Assembly: GCF_004364345.1 (NCBI RefSeq)
Contig: NZ_SOCA01000007.1
Span: 180,175 to 244,174, forward strand
Direction of reading: 5' to 3'
Source of the DNA: Prosthecobacter fusiformis
GTDB lineage: Bacteria; Verrucomicrobiota; Verrucomicrobiia; Verrucomicrobiales; Verrucomicrobiaceae
DNA length: 64,000 nucleotides
Shown here: in pieces, positions 27,212 to 36,326 of the stretch
Layout of the letters: each line of letters begins with the position of its first letter
How positions within the stretch are numbered: the stretch's first letter is position 1
Translations under genes and position numbers: made by a program
Notes under the pieces: model-generated
Seen by the model: only the letters and a program-made list of their open reading frames with translations
What the model was told of the DNA's origin: nothing
Databases searched by the model: none

Positions 27212-27243
27212 CAAGTGAGGCGGTGACGCCGCCGCCTCACTTG
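27212..27243 (+). terminator. Strong hairpin after the Cys-rich gene
   Basis: A perfect 12-base stem, CAAGTGAGGCGG with CCGCCTCACTTG, and an 8-base loop lie 15 bases after the stop. No T run follows. It may be an attenuator, an mRNA-stability hairpin or a rho-type stop between the Cys-rich and OmpA-like genes. Confidence 0.55.
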
Positions 27244-27284
27244 CCAGCTTGCCAAACCGACTCCTCTACCTAAGGTCCGACCCC

Positions 27285-27869
27285 ATGAAGTACACCTTCC
27301 TGTTGCTGCTAACGGCACTCTTTCCCCTCACCGTGGTCCAGGCTCAAACGGCCGCTCCGCTGGATGAAGAACTGGCCCGCAAAAGCCTTTCCGCCCGCCC
27401 TCCACGCAATCCGGTGAAGAGCTCCGCCCCGGTGGTGAAGCGCACGCATGAGCGCCGGGCGGATAAGGGGCTGAGTGTGGAGGTCCTGCATCGTGCGGAT
27501 GGCTCCACGGAAGAGCACACCTTCGTTCCCCTGCCCATCCTGTTCGTGGTCAATTCCGACCAGATCTTGGATGATGTTTCCCGCAACAATGTCAGTAAAC
27601 TGGCAGCGGTGATGCAGGAGATCACGGCCGGTTCCAAGGCCAGCTTCAGTATCCAGGGCCATACGAGTGCCGAGGGAGATGCTGCGGCTAACCAACAGCT
27701 TAGCGAGCGCCGTGCCGCCCGCATCCTGGCACTGCTACAGGCCCAGGGCGTGCCCGCCCAAACCCTGAATGCCATCGGCCTGGGAGAAGACGTGGCCAGT
27801 TTCCCTGAAAGTGCCCCTGAGGCCCAGCTCCAGCAGGACAGGCGCGTGCTGGTGGTGCGCATGCGCTGA
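27285..27869 (+). CDS. OmpA-family (peptidoglycan-binding) exported protein
   Basis: A 194-residue protein from the ATG at 27285 (MKYTFLLLLTALFPLTVVQAQ signal). About 60 basic, probably unstructured residues lead to an OmpA C-like domain (about 85-194). This has FVVNSDQILDDVSRNNVSKLAAVM, FSIQGHTSAEGDAAANQQLSERRAARILALL, IGLGEDV and a closing QDRRVLVVRMR. The domain normally binds diaminopimelate in peptidoglycan, so the protein is probably anchored to the wall. It lacks a beta-barrel. It is convergent with the caspase-SUMF1 gene downstream and related to the OmpA-like protein at 35578. Confidence 0.88.
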   Translation: MKYTFLLLLTALFPLTVVQAQTAAPLDEELARKSLSARPPRNPVKSSAPVVKRTHERRADKGLSVEVLHRADGSTEEHTFVPLPILFVVNSDQILDDVSRNNVSKLAAVMQEITAGSKASFSIQGHTSAEGDAAANQQLSERRAARILALLQAQGVPAQTLNAIGLGEDVASFPESAPEAQLQQDRRVLVVRMR

Positions 27870-27881
27870 CCACGTGAGGCA

Positions 27882-27947
27882 GAGCCAAAGTAGTCCACAG
27901 CTTTAACTCAGCAAAACCCCGCTTCGGATTCGACCGGTTATTCGTCG
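27882..27947 (+). repeat. Inverted-repeat arm 2 flanking the Cys-rich/OmpA block
   Basis: The partner of the arm at 26669-26732, in opposite orientation. The two arms enclose about 1.15 kb holding motif B, the Cys-rich gene and an OmpA-like gene. It lies between two convergent genes. No transposase is present, so a dispersed extragenic repeat is as likely as a mobile cassette boundary. Confidence 0.62.
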
Positions 27948-27956
27948 AGGCACCCA

Positions 27957-29726
<1,770 letters not shown>

Positions 29727-29957
29727 AGAAAGAAAGGGCCAGGATTCAGGCCTGAGATCAAGCTAAACTATCGTTTTTGAAACGCTCCTTTTGGCCATAA
29801 GAGGCATTTGTTAAACATCCATGCTTCGCTCCATATATAGAGAGCAAAAAGGCACCCTGTACTTGCAATAAAATTCAGCAGTATTCCAAGCATTTACGGA
29901 AAATTCCAGCGCGTCAACTTGCCATCTTCTATATCTGTTGCATCCTCGACGCTAGTC

Positions 29958-31313
29958 ATGAAATATTCTTTCTTACTGGCGTCGACCGCCTTCTTTTTCA
30001 CGTTGACTGTGAATGCTGAACGGGTGGCGCTGGTCATTGGGAATAATCAATACAGCGAGCTGCCAGAGCGCATGCAGCTCAGCAGTCCTGTTGCTGATGC
30101 CATGGATGTTGCTACTGCATTGAGCGGGCTCGGATACACGATTGTTACAGGAGCTGCGGTCACCGATGCCAGCCGCGACGTCATCACAAGTGCTACTGAG
30201 AAATTTGCCCAGGCCGCCCGGAATGCCGAGGCCGCTGTGTTTTACTACTCTGGACACGGAGTTCAGGTCGGGGAAGACAATTATATTCTGCCCACCGACA
30301 CACCGAAACTCACTGGTATTTCCATGCTCAAGGGACGTGGTGTGCTGCTTCGCGACAGCGTGATGGTGGCCCTGGAAGAAGCCGGAGCGAAGACCAAAAT
30401 CATCATCCTGGATTGCTGCCGTGACAATCCGTTCTCCGCACAGCTTGAGAGCGCCCTCTCAGGAATCGGCAAGAGTGTTAAAACCAAAAGCGTGGGAGAG
30501 ATCACTGGCTACGGCCCAGGCTTCTACCTCGCATTTGCCACCAGTCCGGGCACCACGGCCGAGGACGGCAACGGCGCAAGGAACAGCCCCTTCACTGCCG
30601 CCATGCTCAAGGTTTTTCCGACATGTGCCACCAAGGACATTGACTTCTTCTTCCGTGACGTGAAGTCGAATCTCGGCCTGGAACAGGTGAGCTGGACCAA
30701 TCACAGCCTGACAAACAGTTTCACGCTCGCATCTTCCATCCAGCCGGTGGCAATGCCCTCCAGCATTCTGGTGCCATCCGCTCCGGGCGCATCAGAGCTA
30801 GAAAAACTGCAACGTGAGATCGCGGAGCTGAAACGCCTTCAGTTGCAGATGGCGGAAGCGCCGCCCCAGGCACCCTCTACCCCCTCCGCAGCAGACGCGC
30901 CCCCCGCACCGCTCAAGCCACTGGACCTCCCTGAGAGCGGCTTTTTTGAACGCTCAGACCTGTTCGCTCCAAGTCCCTATGCGGACTACAACAGTTACAG
31001 CCAGATGTTCATCCTGAAGCAAGTTCAGGAGAAGCTCAAAAAGCTAGGTCACTATACAGGTGCGACGGACGGAGCCCGCGGCCCTGGCACGCAAAAGGCG
31101 CTCAATGCCTGGCAGCATGAACATGGACTGCCGGTTTCAGGCCGTCTCGACATCTCAACACTTGAAAAGCTCGACCTTGCCAAGATCAAAGAAATGTCCC
31201 GCCCCACGCCGCCCATGCAAAAAAAGGCTGTCAGTAAGCCCAAGGAGATGCCTACGCCCCCCCCTGCGCCCAAGTCCATTCCTGCAGTGGATGATTTTTT
31301 CAAAGACGTCTAG
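29958..31313 (+). CDS. Secreted caspase with C-terminal peptidoglycan-binding domain
   Basis: A 451-residue exported protein from the ATG of MKYSFLLASTAFFFTLTVNA. The caspase domain (about 21-255) has H100 in YYSGHG and C154 in LDCCRDNPF. Then come a helical coiled-coil segment (ASELEKLQREIAELKRLQLQ, about 275-295), a Pro/Ala-rich linker and a PG_binding_1 domain (about 350-415: VQEKLKKLGHYTGATDGARG, then TQKALNAWQHEHGLPVSGRL). The tail is Pro/Lys-rich. The wall-binding domain would fix the protease to peptidoglycan. It is divergent from the caspase-SUMF1 gene and 18 bases upstream of a SUMF1 lipoprotein gene, so those two are probably one operon: the same domain pair as the fusions, but split. 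Confidence 0.92.
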   Translation: MKYSFLLASTAFFFTLTVNAERVALVIGNNQYSELPERMQLSSPVADAMDVATALSGLGYTIVTGAAVTDASRDVITSATEKFAQAARNAEAAVFYYSGHGVQVGEDNYILPTDTPKLTGISMLKGRGVLLRDSVMVALEEAGAKTKIIILDCCRDNPFSAQLESALSGIGKSVKTKSVGEITGYGPGFYLAFATSPGTTAEDGNGARNSPFTAAMLKVFPTCATKDIDFFFRDVKSNLGLEQVSWTNHSLTNSFTLASSIQPVAMPSSILVPSAPGASELEKLQREIAELKRLQLQMAEAPPQAPSTPSAADAPPAPLKPLDLPESGFFERSDLFAPSPYADYNSYSQMFILKQVQEKLKKLGHYTGATDGARGPGTQKALNAWQHEHGLPVSGRLDISTLEKLDLAKIKEMSRPTPPMQKKAVSKPKEMPTPPPAPKSIPAVDDFFKDV

Positions 31314-31331
31314 CATCGTTCATTCTAAGAA

Positions 31332-32159
31332 ATGATGATACCATTCTTCAAGCCCCTCGGGCTACTTTTGACGGCCTCGACCTGGGCGACTTCGTTCATG
31401 CTCGTGGGATGTGCAATGCCGCCTGCTGCCAGCACAATCAAGGACCTTCCTCCTGCCACCAAAGAAGCACCCTTTGTGAACAGTCTCGGCATGAAATTTG
31501 TGCCCGTGCCTGGAACCAACATTTTGATGTGCACGACGGAGACAACGGTTGAGCAGTATAGATCAAGCCAAATGACTGCATCAGGGATTCCGCCATTTCC
31601 ACAAACGGGCGATCACCCGATAGTTGGTGTGAACTGGCAGCAGGCTAAAGCATGGTGTGAGTGGTTGTCTAAAAGAGAAGGGCGTCGATATCGTCTTCCT
31701 AGCGATCGTGAGTGGACTGAGGCAGCAGGTGTGGAAACTTATCCTTGGGGAAATACATGGCCACCTCCCACCAATACAGGCAACTTCGCCGGACAAGAAT
31801 TGCGCAACTGTTCCGAACAAGATAGGCAAACCCTTTTAAAATCGCGAGGAATGGTGAACAAGGGCTTCATGCTCATTAATAATTTTTCAGACCGGCATAT
31901 TTTCACTGCTCCAGTTGGAAGTTACCCTCCTAACCGACTGGGGATCCATGACTTGGGCGGTAACGTTTCGGAATGGGGCCGAGACAACAACCCAAACAAG
32001 CACCCCTTCGGACATCCAGGCAAGTTTCCATCCATTCGCGGCGGCACCTGGAATTCGGCTTTGACCGCTGAACTCACAACAGCAAGTCATACTACGTATA
32101 TCCCATTCGATCGATGGTCCTATTTTACAGGTTTCCGTGTCGTACTTGCGCCTAACTAA
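31332..32159 (+). CDS. SUMF1-domain lipoprotein
   Basis: A 275-residue protein; ATGs at 31332 and 31335 are adjacent and either may be used. The signal ends in a good lipobox, SFMLVGC (lipidated Cys 27). The SUMF1 domain has KEAPFVNSLGMKFVPVPGTN, CTTETTVEQY, HPIVGVNWQQAKAWCEWL, RRYRLPSDREW, YPWGNTWPPP, HDLGGNVSEW, IRGGTW and FTGFRVVLAPN. Where paralogues have GNVWEWC it has GNVSEWG, and the FGE cysteine pair is absent. It is cotranscribed with the caspase/peptidoglycan-binding gene upstream and convergent with the next SUMF1 gene. Confidence 0.88.
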   Translation: MMIPFFKPLGLLLTASTWATSFMLVGCAMPPAASTIKDLPPATKEAPFVNSLGMKFVPVPGTNILMCTTETTVEQYRSSQMTASGIPPFPQTGDHPIVGVNWQQAKAWCEWLSKREGRRYRLPSDREWTEAAGVETYPWGNTWPPPTNTGNFAGQELRNCSEQDRQTLLKSRGMVNKGFMLINNFSDRHIFTAPVGSYPPNRLGIHDLGGNVSEWGRDNNPNKHPFGHPGKFPSIRGGTWNSALTAELTTASHTTYIPFDRWSYFTGFRVVLAPN

Positions 32160-32195
32160 CACACTTGAACGTTCATTTCTCAGGGTAGGTGTCTC

Positions 32196-32951
32196 TCACT
32201 TCACCAACACGCAGCGGAAACCGTTGTCGAAGTCGTAAAGCGGGCGACTAGCCGCATATCTTGACTTCAGCACCTCGCGATCTCCGTCGACCCAAGATCC
32301 CCCCTTCAGTACCTGGGATTCACACCACTCCCACACATTGCCGCTCAGATGATGAAGCCCCAGGCCGTCAACCTGCCCGCTGGAGACCTCCGCCGTGTAA
32401 AGCTGGTAGTCATGGTAGTCTTTGATGAGACTCCACTGTCCACCTACCTTCGACTTCCATAATTCCTTCATCTGCTGTAAATCCACGGCAGGAGCCGTGC
32501 GCCACTCCTGCCCGGCAAAGTTTCCCGCCTTGTAGGCAGGAGGCCAGTTGTCTCCCCAAGTATAGCTAAAGGGTCCTGTCGCGGCATTCCACTCCTGCTC
32601 TGTAGGTAACCGGTAAGTGCGCCCTTCCTTCTTGCTCAACCAGGCGCACCAGTTCTTGGCTTCGGACCACTGAATATTCACGGCTGGATGATTGCCTCCT
32701 TGCGGATACCAAGGAGGATTATAGGTGAACCCAGCGGCCTGAAACTCAGCCACACGGGTCTCCGTGGTACACATCAAAATATGCGTGCCAGGAATAGGCA
32801 CGAATTTCATGCCCAAAGAATTAATGTGCGGATTCTCGCGGGTTACCTCAGACAGCCTGCCGCCATCTGAAGGCTGCTGACATTGGGTCAGAGTGAGAGA
32901 GGCGCAGATCGCGCCGAGTAGTGTTACGTGAATCTTCCAGTACATGTTCAT
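32196..32951 (-). CDS. SUMF1-domain lipoprotein, last gene of the OmpA-SUMF1 operon
   Basis: A 251-residue exported protein; the signal ends LTLTQC, a lipobox-like end with Gln before Cys instead of Gly/Ala/Ser. The SUMF1 domain has INSLGMKFVPIPGTH, CTTETRVAEF, HPAVNIQWSEAKNWCAWL, RTYRLPTEQEW, YTWGDNWPP, HHLSGNVWEWCES, LKGGSW and NGFRCVLVK. It is the most divergent of the minus-strand paralogues. It is read after the frameshifted gene at 33001, 49 bases apart. Confidence 0.87.
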   Translation of the reverse strand: MNMYWKIHVTLLGAICASLTLTQCQQPSDGGRLSEVTRENPHINSLGMKFVPIPGTHILMCTTETRVAEFQAAGFTYNPPWYPQGGNHPAVNIQWSEAKNWCAWLSKKEGRTYRLPTEQEWNAATGPFSYTWGDNWPPAYKAGNFAGQEWRTAPAVDLQQMKELWKSKVGGQWSLIKDYHDYQLYTAEVSSGQVDGLGLHHLSGNVWEWCESQVLKGGSWVDGDREVLKSRYAASRPLYDFDNGFRCVLVK

Positions 32952-33000
32952 AATCGATAAAGAAGTGCAGCTTGACCTTCCATCTCTCCACCCAGAACCC

Positions 33001-33785
33001 TCACAATTCCACCACGATTCTGAACCCCCCCGTCAACACAACGGAGTTAGAAGACACTTCCCAACGATGGGCAGTTTCCAGTTCTGAACGCTCACTATTG
33101 ATCCAGGAGGCTCCACGCAGGGCTGATGTGTCCTCCATCCACTCCCAGACATTGCCAAACAAGTCGTGGATGCCGAGCGCATTGGCTGGATAACTTCCCA
33201 CCGGCGCCTCAAAAAATGAGGATCTTGAAACCCCTTGATCGCATTTAAAGAATCGAGACCCTGCGCATTGACATAGGCCCTCACTCTTTTCACCTTCGAC
33301 TCCTGTCCCATGTAGTTTGCAAAGTTGGTTGGGGGAGGCCATGTGGCGCCCCATGGATAAAGAGAAGAAACGCCAGTTGCCGCATCCCACTCCGCGTTGG
33401 TAGGCATCCGATAGCGCCGCCCTTCGCGTTGGGAGAGCCGGGCGCACCACAAATGGGCCGTCGCACGATCAATACCGCTCACCGCATCCCTTCCGCCTGG
33501 AAACTTGCCCGAAATCGGGCTTTCAATCATGTCTTGCACCCATCCTCCCGCCTCCATCTGTTGCACGCTTGTTTCCGTGGTGCACATCAGGATGTTCGTT
33601 CCAGGTACGGGCACAAACTTCATTCCCAGACTATTGACGAAAGGTGCCTCCTTGGTGGTGGTCGCTAGGGGGTTGAGCGGCACCACAGCCTCCGTCGGCA
33701 CTTGGCATTGGGTTAACAGCAGTGTTGCCATAAAAAGGCATAGGATCAGGGACATAGGGGACGGTATGTGGCGCATTTGACTCAT
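33001..33785 (-). pseudogene. Frameshifted SUMF1-domain lipoprotein gene
   Basis: A SUMF1 gene in two frames. The first part (from 33785) gives the signal (ending LLLTQC), NSLGMKFVPVPGTN, EGRRYRMPTNAEW, YPWGATWPPP and KGFQDPHF, then leaves frame. The rest (FEAPVGSYPANALGIHDLFGNVWEW, LRGASW, GGFRIVVEL) continues in another frame to the stop at 33001. The switch lies at a run of six T on the coding strand (A6 at 33211-33216). One more T would restore DPHFFEAPVGSYPAN, which matches the paralogues. It may be a broken gene, a slippage-prone phase-variable gene or a sequencing error. Confidence 0.85.
33574..33656 (-). repeat. 83-base near-identical segment shared with 34485-34567
   Basis: This part of the frameshifted SUMF1 gene matches 34485-34567 of the next paralogue at 81 of 83 bases. 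Both differences are synonymous. It codes for KEAPFVNSLGMKFVPVPGTN and the following CTT. The flanks are much less alike, suggesting gene conversion or recent exchange between paralogues. Confidence 0.8.
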
Positions 33786-33852
33786 TTACGTTTGTTATCT
33801 TTAACTAAATTTAAAGCGTTCAATAGTCCATGACGCGCAGACTCTTCGAACC

Positions 33853-33880
33853 GCGCCGTATAGGTTTTAACCTTTGGCGC
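33853..33880. other. Hairpin within the SUMF1 operon gap
   Basis: GCGCC-GTAT-AGGTT-TT-AACCT-TT-GGCGC can fold into a two-part stem in the 131-base gap between SUMF1 genes. On the plus strand it is followed by ATTTTTG. No plus-strand gene ends here, so its role (attenuator or processing site) is unclear. Confidence 0.4.
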
Positions 33881-33916
33881 ATTTTTGCCGGTTAGTAACT
33901 GCACCTCCAAATCATT

Positions 33917-34678
33917 TTAGGGCTCAATCACGACACGAAACCCTGCATTCGAAGTGTCGTCTGGAATGTTAGGCACAATGTTCCGATGATAGAGCGACGT
34001 GAGAACGGTGTGATCGGTGGCATCCTGCATATAGCCTCCGCCGCGTAAGCTGGGGCTGCCATTGACCCATTCCCATACATTTCCGGCTAGGTCATGAATG
34101 CCAAGCTCATTTGCTGGATAACTTCCACAAGGTGCGGTAAATGGGTGTCGATCTCGGTATTCCTTGATTGTGGTCGCAGCGTTCACTCCGTGTAGCTCGC
34201 CTTTAATTTCATCTACAACAATCGCCGTTTTCATCTCCTGGCCATTGTAGTTGGCAAAGTTGTCCGGTGGCGGCCATGCGTCTCCCCAAGGATAGAGTCT
34301 GCCCGTCCCCACAGCCATGTCCCATTCCGCATGTGTCGGCAACCGGTAGCGACGCCCCTCGCGCTGTGACATTTTACCGCACCATTCTTTGGCCTGCTCC
34401 CATTCTATGCCAGCGCCGGGCCGTTCACCCTGGCTAGAATGTACGGAATAAATCCCCAGCGCCCCACATTGGGTGACATTTGTCTCCGTGGTGCACATCA
34501 GAATGTTCGTTCCAGGCACGGGCACAAACTTCATTCCCAGACTATTGACGAAAGGTGCCTCCTTGGTAGCTGGCGGCAGCGAAGTCTCAGCGGAAGCAGG
34601 TCCCGGGGTATTAGCGCAATTCGAAAACAAAGAGAGGCAGGCGGACAAGATAACGAATCGCACAATAGAATATCTCAT
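33917..34678 (-). CDS. SUMF1-domain lipoprotein
   Basis: A 253-residue exported protein with signal MRYSIVRFVILSACLSLFSNC; the Cys is preceded by Asn, an unusual lipobox. The SUMF1 domain has NSLGMKFVPVPGTN, CTTETNVTQC, GAGIEWEQAKEWCGKM, RRYRLPTHAEW, YPWGDAWPPP, NFANYNGQEM, TAPCGSYPANELGIHDLAGN, LRGGGY and NAGFRVVIEP. The FGE catalytic cysteines are absent. It lies 43 bases after the upstream SUMF1 gene on the same strand. It shares an 83-base near-identical segment with the frameshifted paralogue. Confidence 0.88.
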   Translation of the reverse strand: MRYSIVRFVILSACLSLFSNCANTPGPASAETSLPPATKEAPFVNSLGMKFVPVPGTNILMCTTETNVTQCGALGIYSVHSSQGERPGAGIEWEQAKEWCGKMSQREGRRYRLPTHAEWDMAVGTGRLYPWGDAWPPPDNFANYNGQEMKTAIVVDEIKGELHGVNAATTIKEYRDRHPFTAPCGSYPANELGIHDLAGNVWEWVNGSPSLRGGGYMQDATDHTVLTSLYHRNIVPNIPDDTSNAGFRVVIEP

Positions 34679-34721
34679 GATGGATGTGAAAACGTCTGTG
34701 GATAGGTATTAAGGTAAGGCA

Positions 34722-35525
34722 TCAGCGGACTAAAACGCACCGAAAGCCGATCTCGTCCTGCTTTGTGGTGCGATGAATGGCGGCCACATTGCGAGCCGCG
34801 CTGGTCATGTAGTCCCGGTCAAAGTCGGTGAACGATCCACCGTATCTCGATTCATAGCTCTCGGGGATCCAATGCATCGTCCATTCCCAGACATTACCTC
34901 CTAAATCATGGATGCCCAGCCCGTTGGCAGCATAGCTTCCGACAGGGGCGGTATACAAATGATTGTCGCTAAAGCCGCCGATAAGACTCATTTTGACCCC
35001 GCCACTCCATATTTTATAAAAGACTGGAAGATCGTCCTCGCTGCAGTTGCGCCATTCCTGCCCGCTGTAATTTCCCGAATAATTTGGCGGCGGCCACGAG
35101 TTCCCCCAAGGATACTTAGCCGAACCAATGGCCTTCTTCCATTCGGACTCGGTGGGAAGACGATATTTTCTGCCCTCTTTTTGCGAGAGCCAGTCACACC
35201 ATGCCTTTGACTGATTCCAATCCACATTAACAACCGGGTGATTTCCATCCTGTGGAAATTCAGGTGGTGGCACGGATCCACCGCTTAACCGATACTGTGA
35301 GACAGTGGTTTCCGTCGTGCACATAAGAATCTGCGTGCCCGGCACAGGCACAAACTTCATGCCGAGACTGTTCACAAAAGGTGCCTCTTTGGTGGCGGCA
35401 AGTGAGTTAGGCTGTACCCTGCCCCCCGTTGGCACCTGGCATTGGGTTAACAGCAGTGCGGCCAGAAAAAGGCCTGGGACAATACGGAGAGTGAAAGGCT
35501 GCATCGACATTTGTCTGAATTTCAT
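34722..35525 (-). CDS. SUMF1-domain lipoprotein
   Basis: A 267-residue exported protein; ATGs at codons 1, 6 and 8 are all possible. The signal ends LLLTQCQVPT, the same end as in the frameshifted paralogue. The SUMF1 domain has NSLGMKFVPVPGTQ, CTTETTVSQY, HPVVNVDWNQSKAWCDWL, RKYRLPTESEW, YPWGNSWPPP, TAPVGSYAANGLGIHDLGGN, YGGSF and IGFRCVLVR. It has WRNCSEDD, as in the plus-strand lipoprotein at 31332 (LRNCSEQD). It is the first SUMF1 gene after the OmpA-like gene, 52 bases apart. Confidence 0.88.
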   Translation of the reverse strand: MKFRQMSMQPFTLRIVPGLFLAALLLTQCQVPTGGRVQPNSLAATKEAPFVNSLGMKFVPVPGTQILMCTTETTVSQYRLSGGSVPPPEFPQDGNHPVVNVDWNQSKAWCDWLSQKEGRKYRLPTESEWKKAIGSAKYPWGNSWPPPNYSGNYSGQEWRNCSEDDLPVFYKIWSGGVKMSLIGGFSDNHLYTAPVGSYAANGLGIHDLGGNVWEWTMHWIPESYESRYGGSFTDFDRDYMTSAARNVAAIHRTTKQDEIGFRCVLVR

Positions 35526-35577
35526 TTGTTATCGTAGGTCGAAATTAAATTACACAATAATGCACAGAGCGGGCTTG

Positions 35578-36141
35578 CTACAGCTTTCTGTAGATTTCCA
35601 CACGACGGTTCACTGAACGCTCGCTCTCATCCAGGTTGGCGGTCACGGGCCTTTCCTCACCAAAGCCAAGGAACTGCAGGCGATAAGCGGGCACGCCCAG
35701 TCGGATCAATTCCGCCACCACCACCTCTGCACGCCGCTGAGAAAGGTCTTTATTGTCCGCATCCGGCCCAAGGTCGCAGGTATGCCCTTCAATCAAAAAC
35801 GTTTCAGTCCCCGCCATCTGCATTGCCTTCGCGATCTCGGCCAGTTGCCGGAAGGATCTGCCATCCTGAATTTGGTCACTCCCCAGTTCAAACCGAACAT
35901 TTTGAAAACGTTCCTGTGTATCCGCATCCACCTTCACTTCCACTTTTTGCACCTCCACCGTGAGGCCCTTCGTCACCTTCACCGTGGTTGTGCGGGTTTC
36001 CTCCACAGGGGTCGCCAGGGACTTGGTGCGTTTCCATTTTTTTGCCAGTTGCTCGGCAGAGATGACAGCCTGATCGCTGGCGTTGACGAAAGAAGCCAGC
36101 AGCAAAGAAAGGGTGAATGAAAGGAGGAGGACGTGTTTCAT
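35578..36141 (-). CDS. OmpA-family exported protein heading the SUMF1 operon
   Basis: A 187-residue protein from the ATG at 36139-36141 (MKHVLLLSFTLSLLLASFVNA signal); the frame starts 16 codons earlier but that part covers motif D. A basic, Val/Thr-rich region is followed by an OmpA C-like domain (about 75-187): RFELGSDQIQDGRSFRQLAEIAKAM, FLIEGHTCDLGPDADNKDLSQRRAEVVVAELI, LQFLGFGEERPV and SVNRRVEIYRKL. This fold binds peptidoglycan. It resembles the OmpA-like protein at 27285 in layout. It leads an operon with four SUMF1 lipoprotein genes and is divergent from the two-CxxCH/DUF4384 gene, the two sharing a 185-base control region with motifs D and C. Confidence 0.88.
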   Translation of the reverse strand: MKHVLLLSFTLSLLLASFVNASDQAVISAEQLAKKWKRTKSLATPVEETRTTTVKVTKGLTVEVQKVEVKVDADTQERFQNVRFELGSDQIQDGRSFRQLAEIAKAMQMAGTETFLIEGHTCDLGPDADNKDLSQRRAEVVVAELIRLGVPAYRLQFLGFGEERPVTANLDESERSVNRRVEIYRKL

Positions 36142-36157
36142 GGAGATAAGTGATTCA

Positions 36158-36186
36158 GCCAATCGGACAAGACTGAATTTTGATTG
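36158..36186 (-). promoter_or_regulatory. Shared cluster motif D (CAATCA-N16-GATTGGC, minus strand)
   Basis: Read on the minus strand, CAATCA (36181-36186) and GATTGGC (36158-36164) are 16 bases apart. The spacer ends TTGTCC. It lies 16 bases before the OmpA-like ATG, so if it is a promoter the leader would be very short. Confidence 0.6.
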
Positions 36187-36265
36187 CAAAAAAGTCGCTC
36201 AGAAGCTCGCAGGGTGTAATGCTTAAGCTAAAATTTATCACGCTCAAGATAGTTTCATTTTCTCT

Positions 36266-36294
36266 CAATCACCGTTAGACGCTCCGCGATTGGC
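36266..36294 (+). promoter_or_regulatory. Shared cluster motif C (CAATCA-N16-GATTGGC)
   Basis: CAATCA (36266-36271) and GATTGGC (36288-36294), 16 bases apart, lie 32 bases before the ATG of the DUF4384 gene. The spacer ends CTCCGC, close to motifs A and B. Confidence 0.65.
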
Positions 36295-36326
36295 ATGATG
36301 TCTCTGGACAACTACCACCTCCACCC

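Noticed and set aside
29841..29957. A further copy of the CAATCA-N16-GATTGRC motif before the caspase/peptidoglycan-binding gene
   Set aside because: TTGCAATAAAATTCAG resembles the first half of motif D, but CAATCA is incomplete and no GATTG follows at the right distance.
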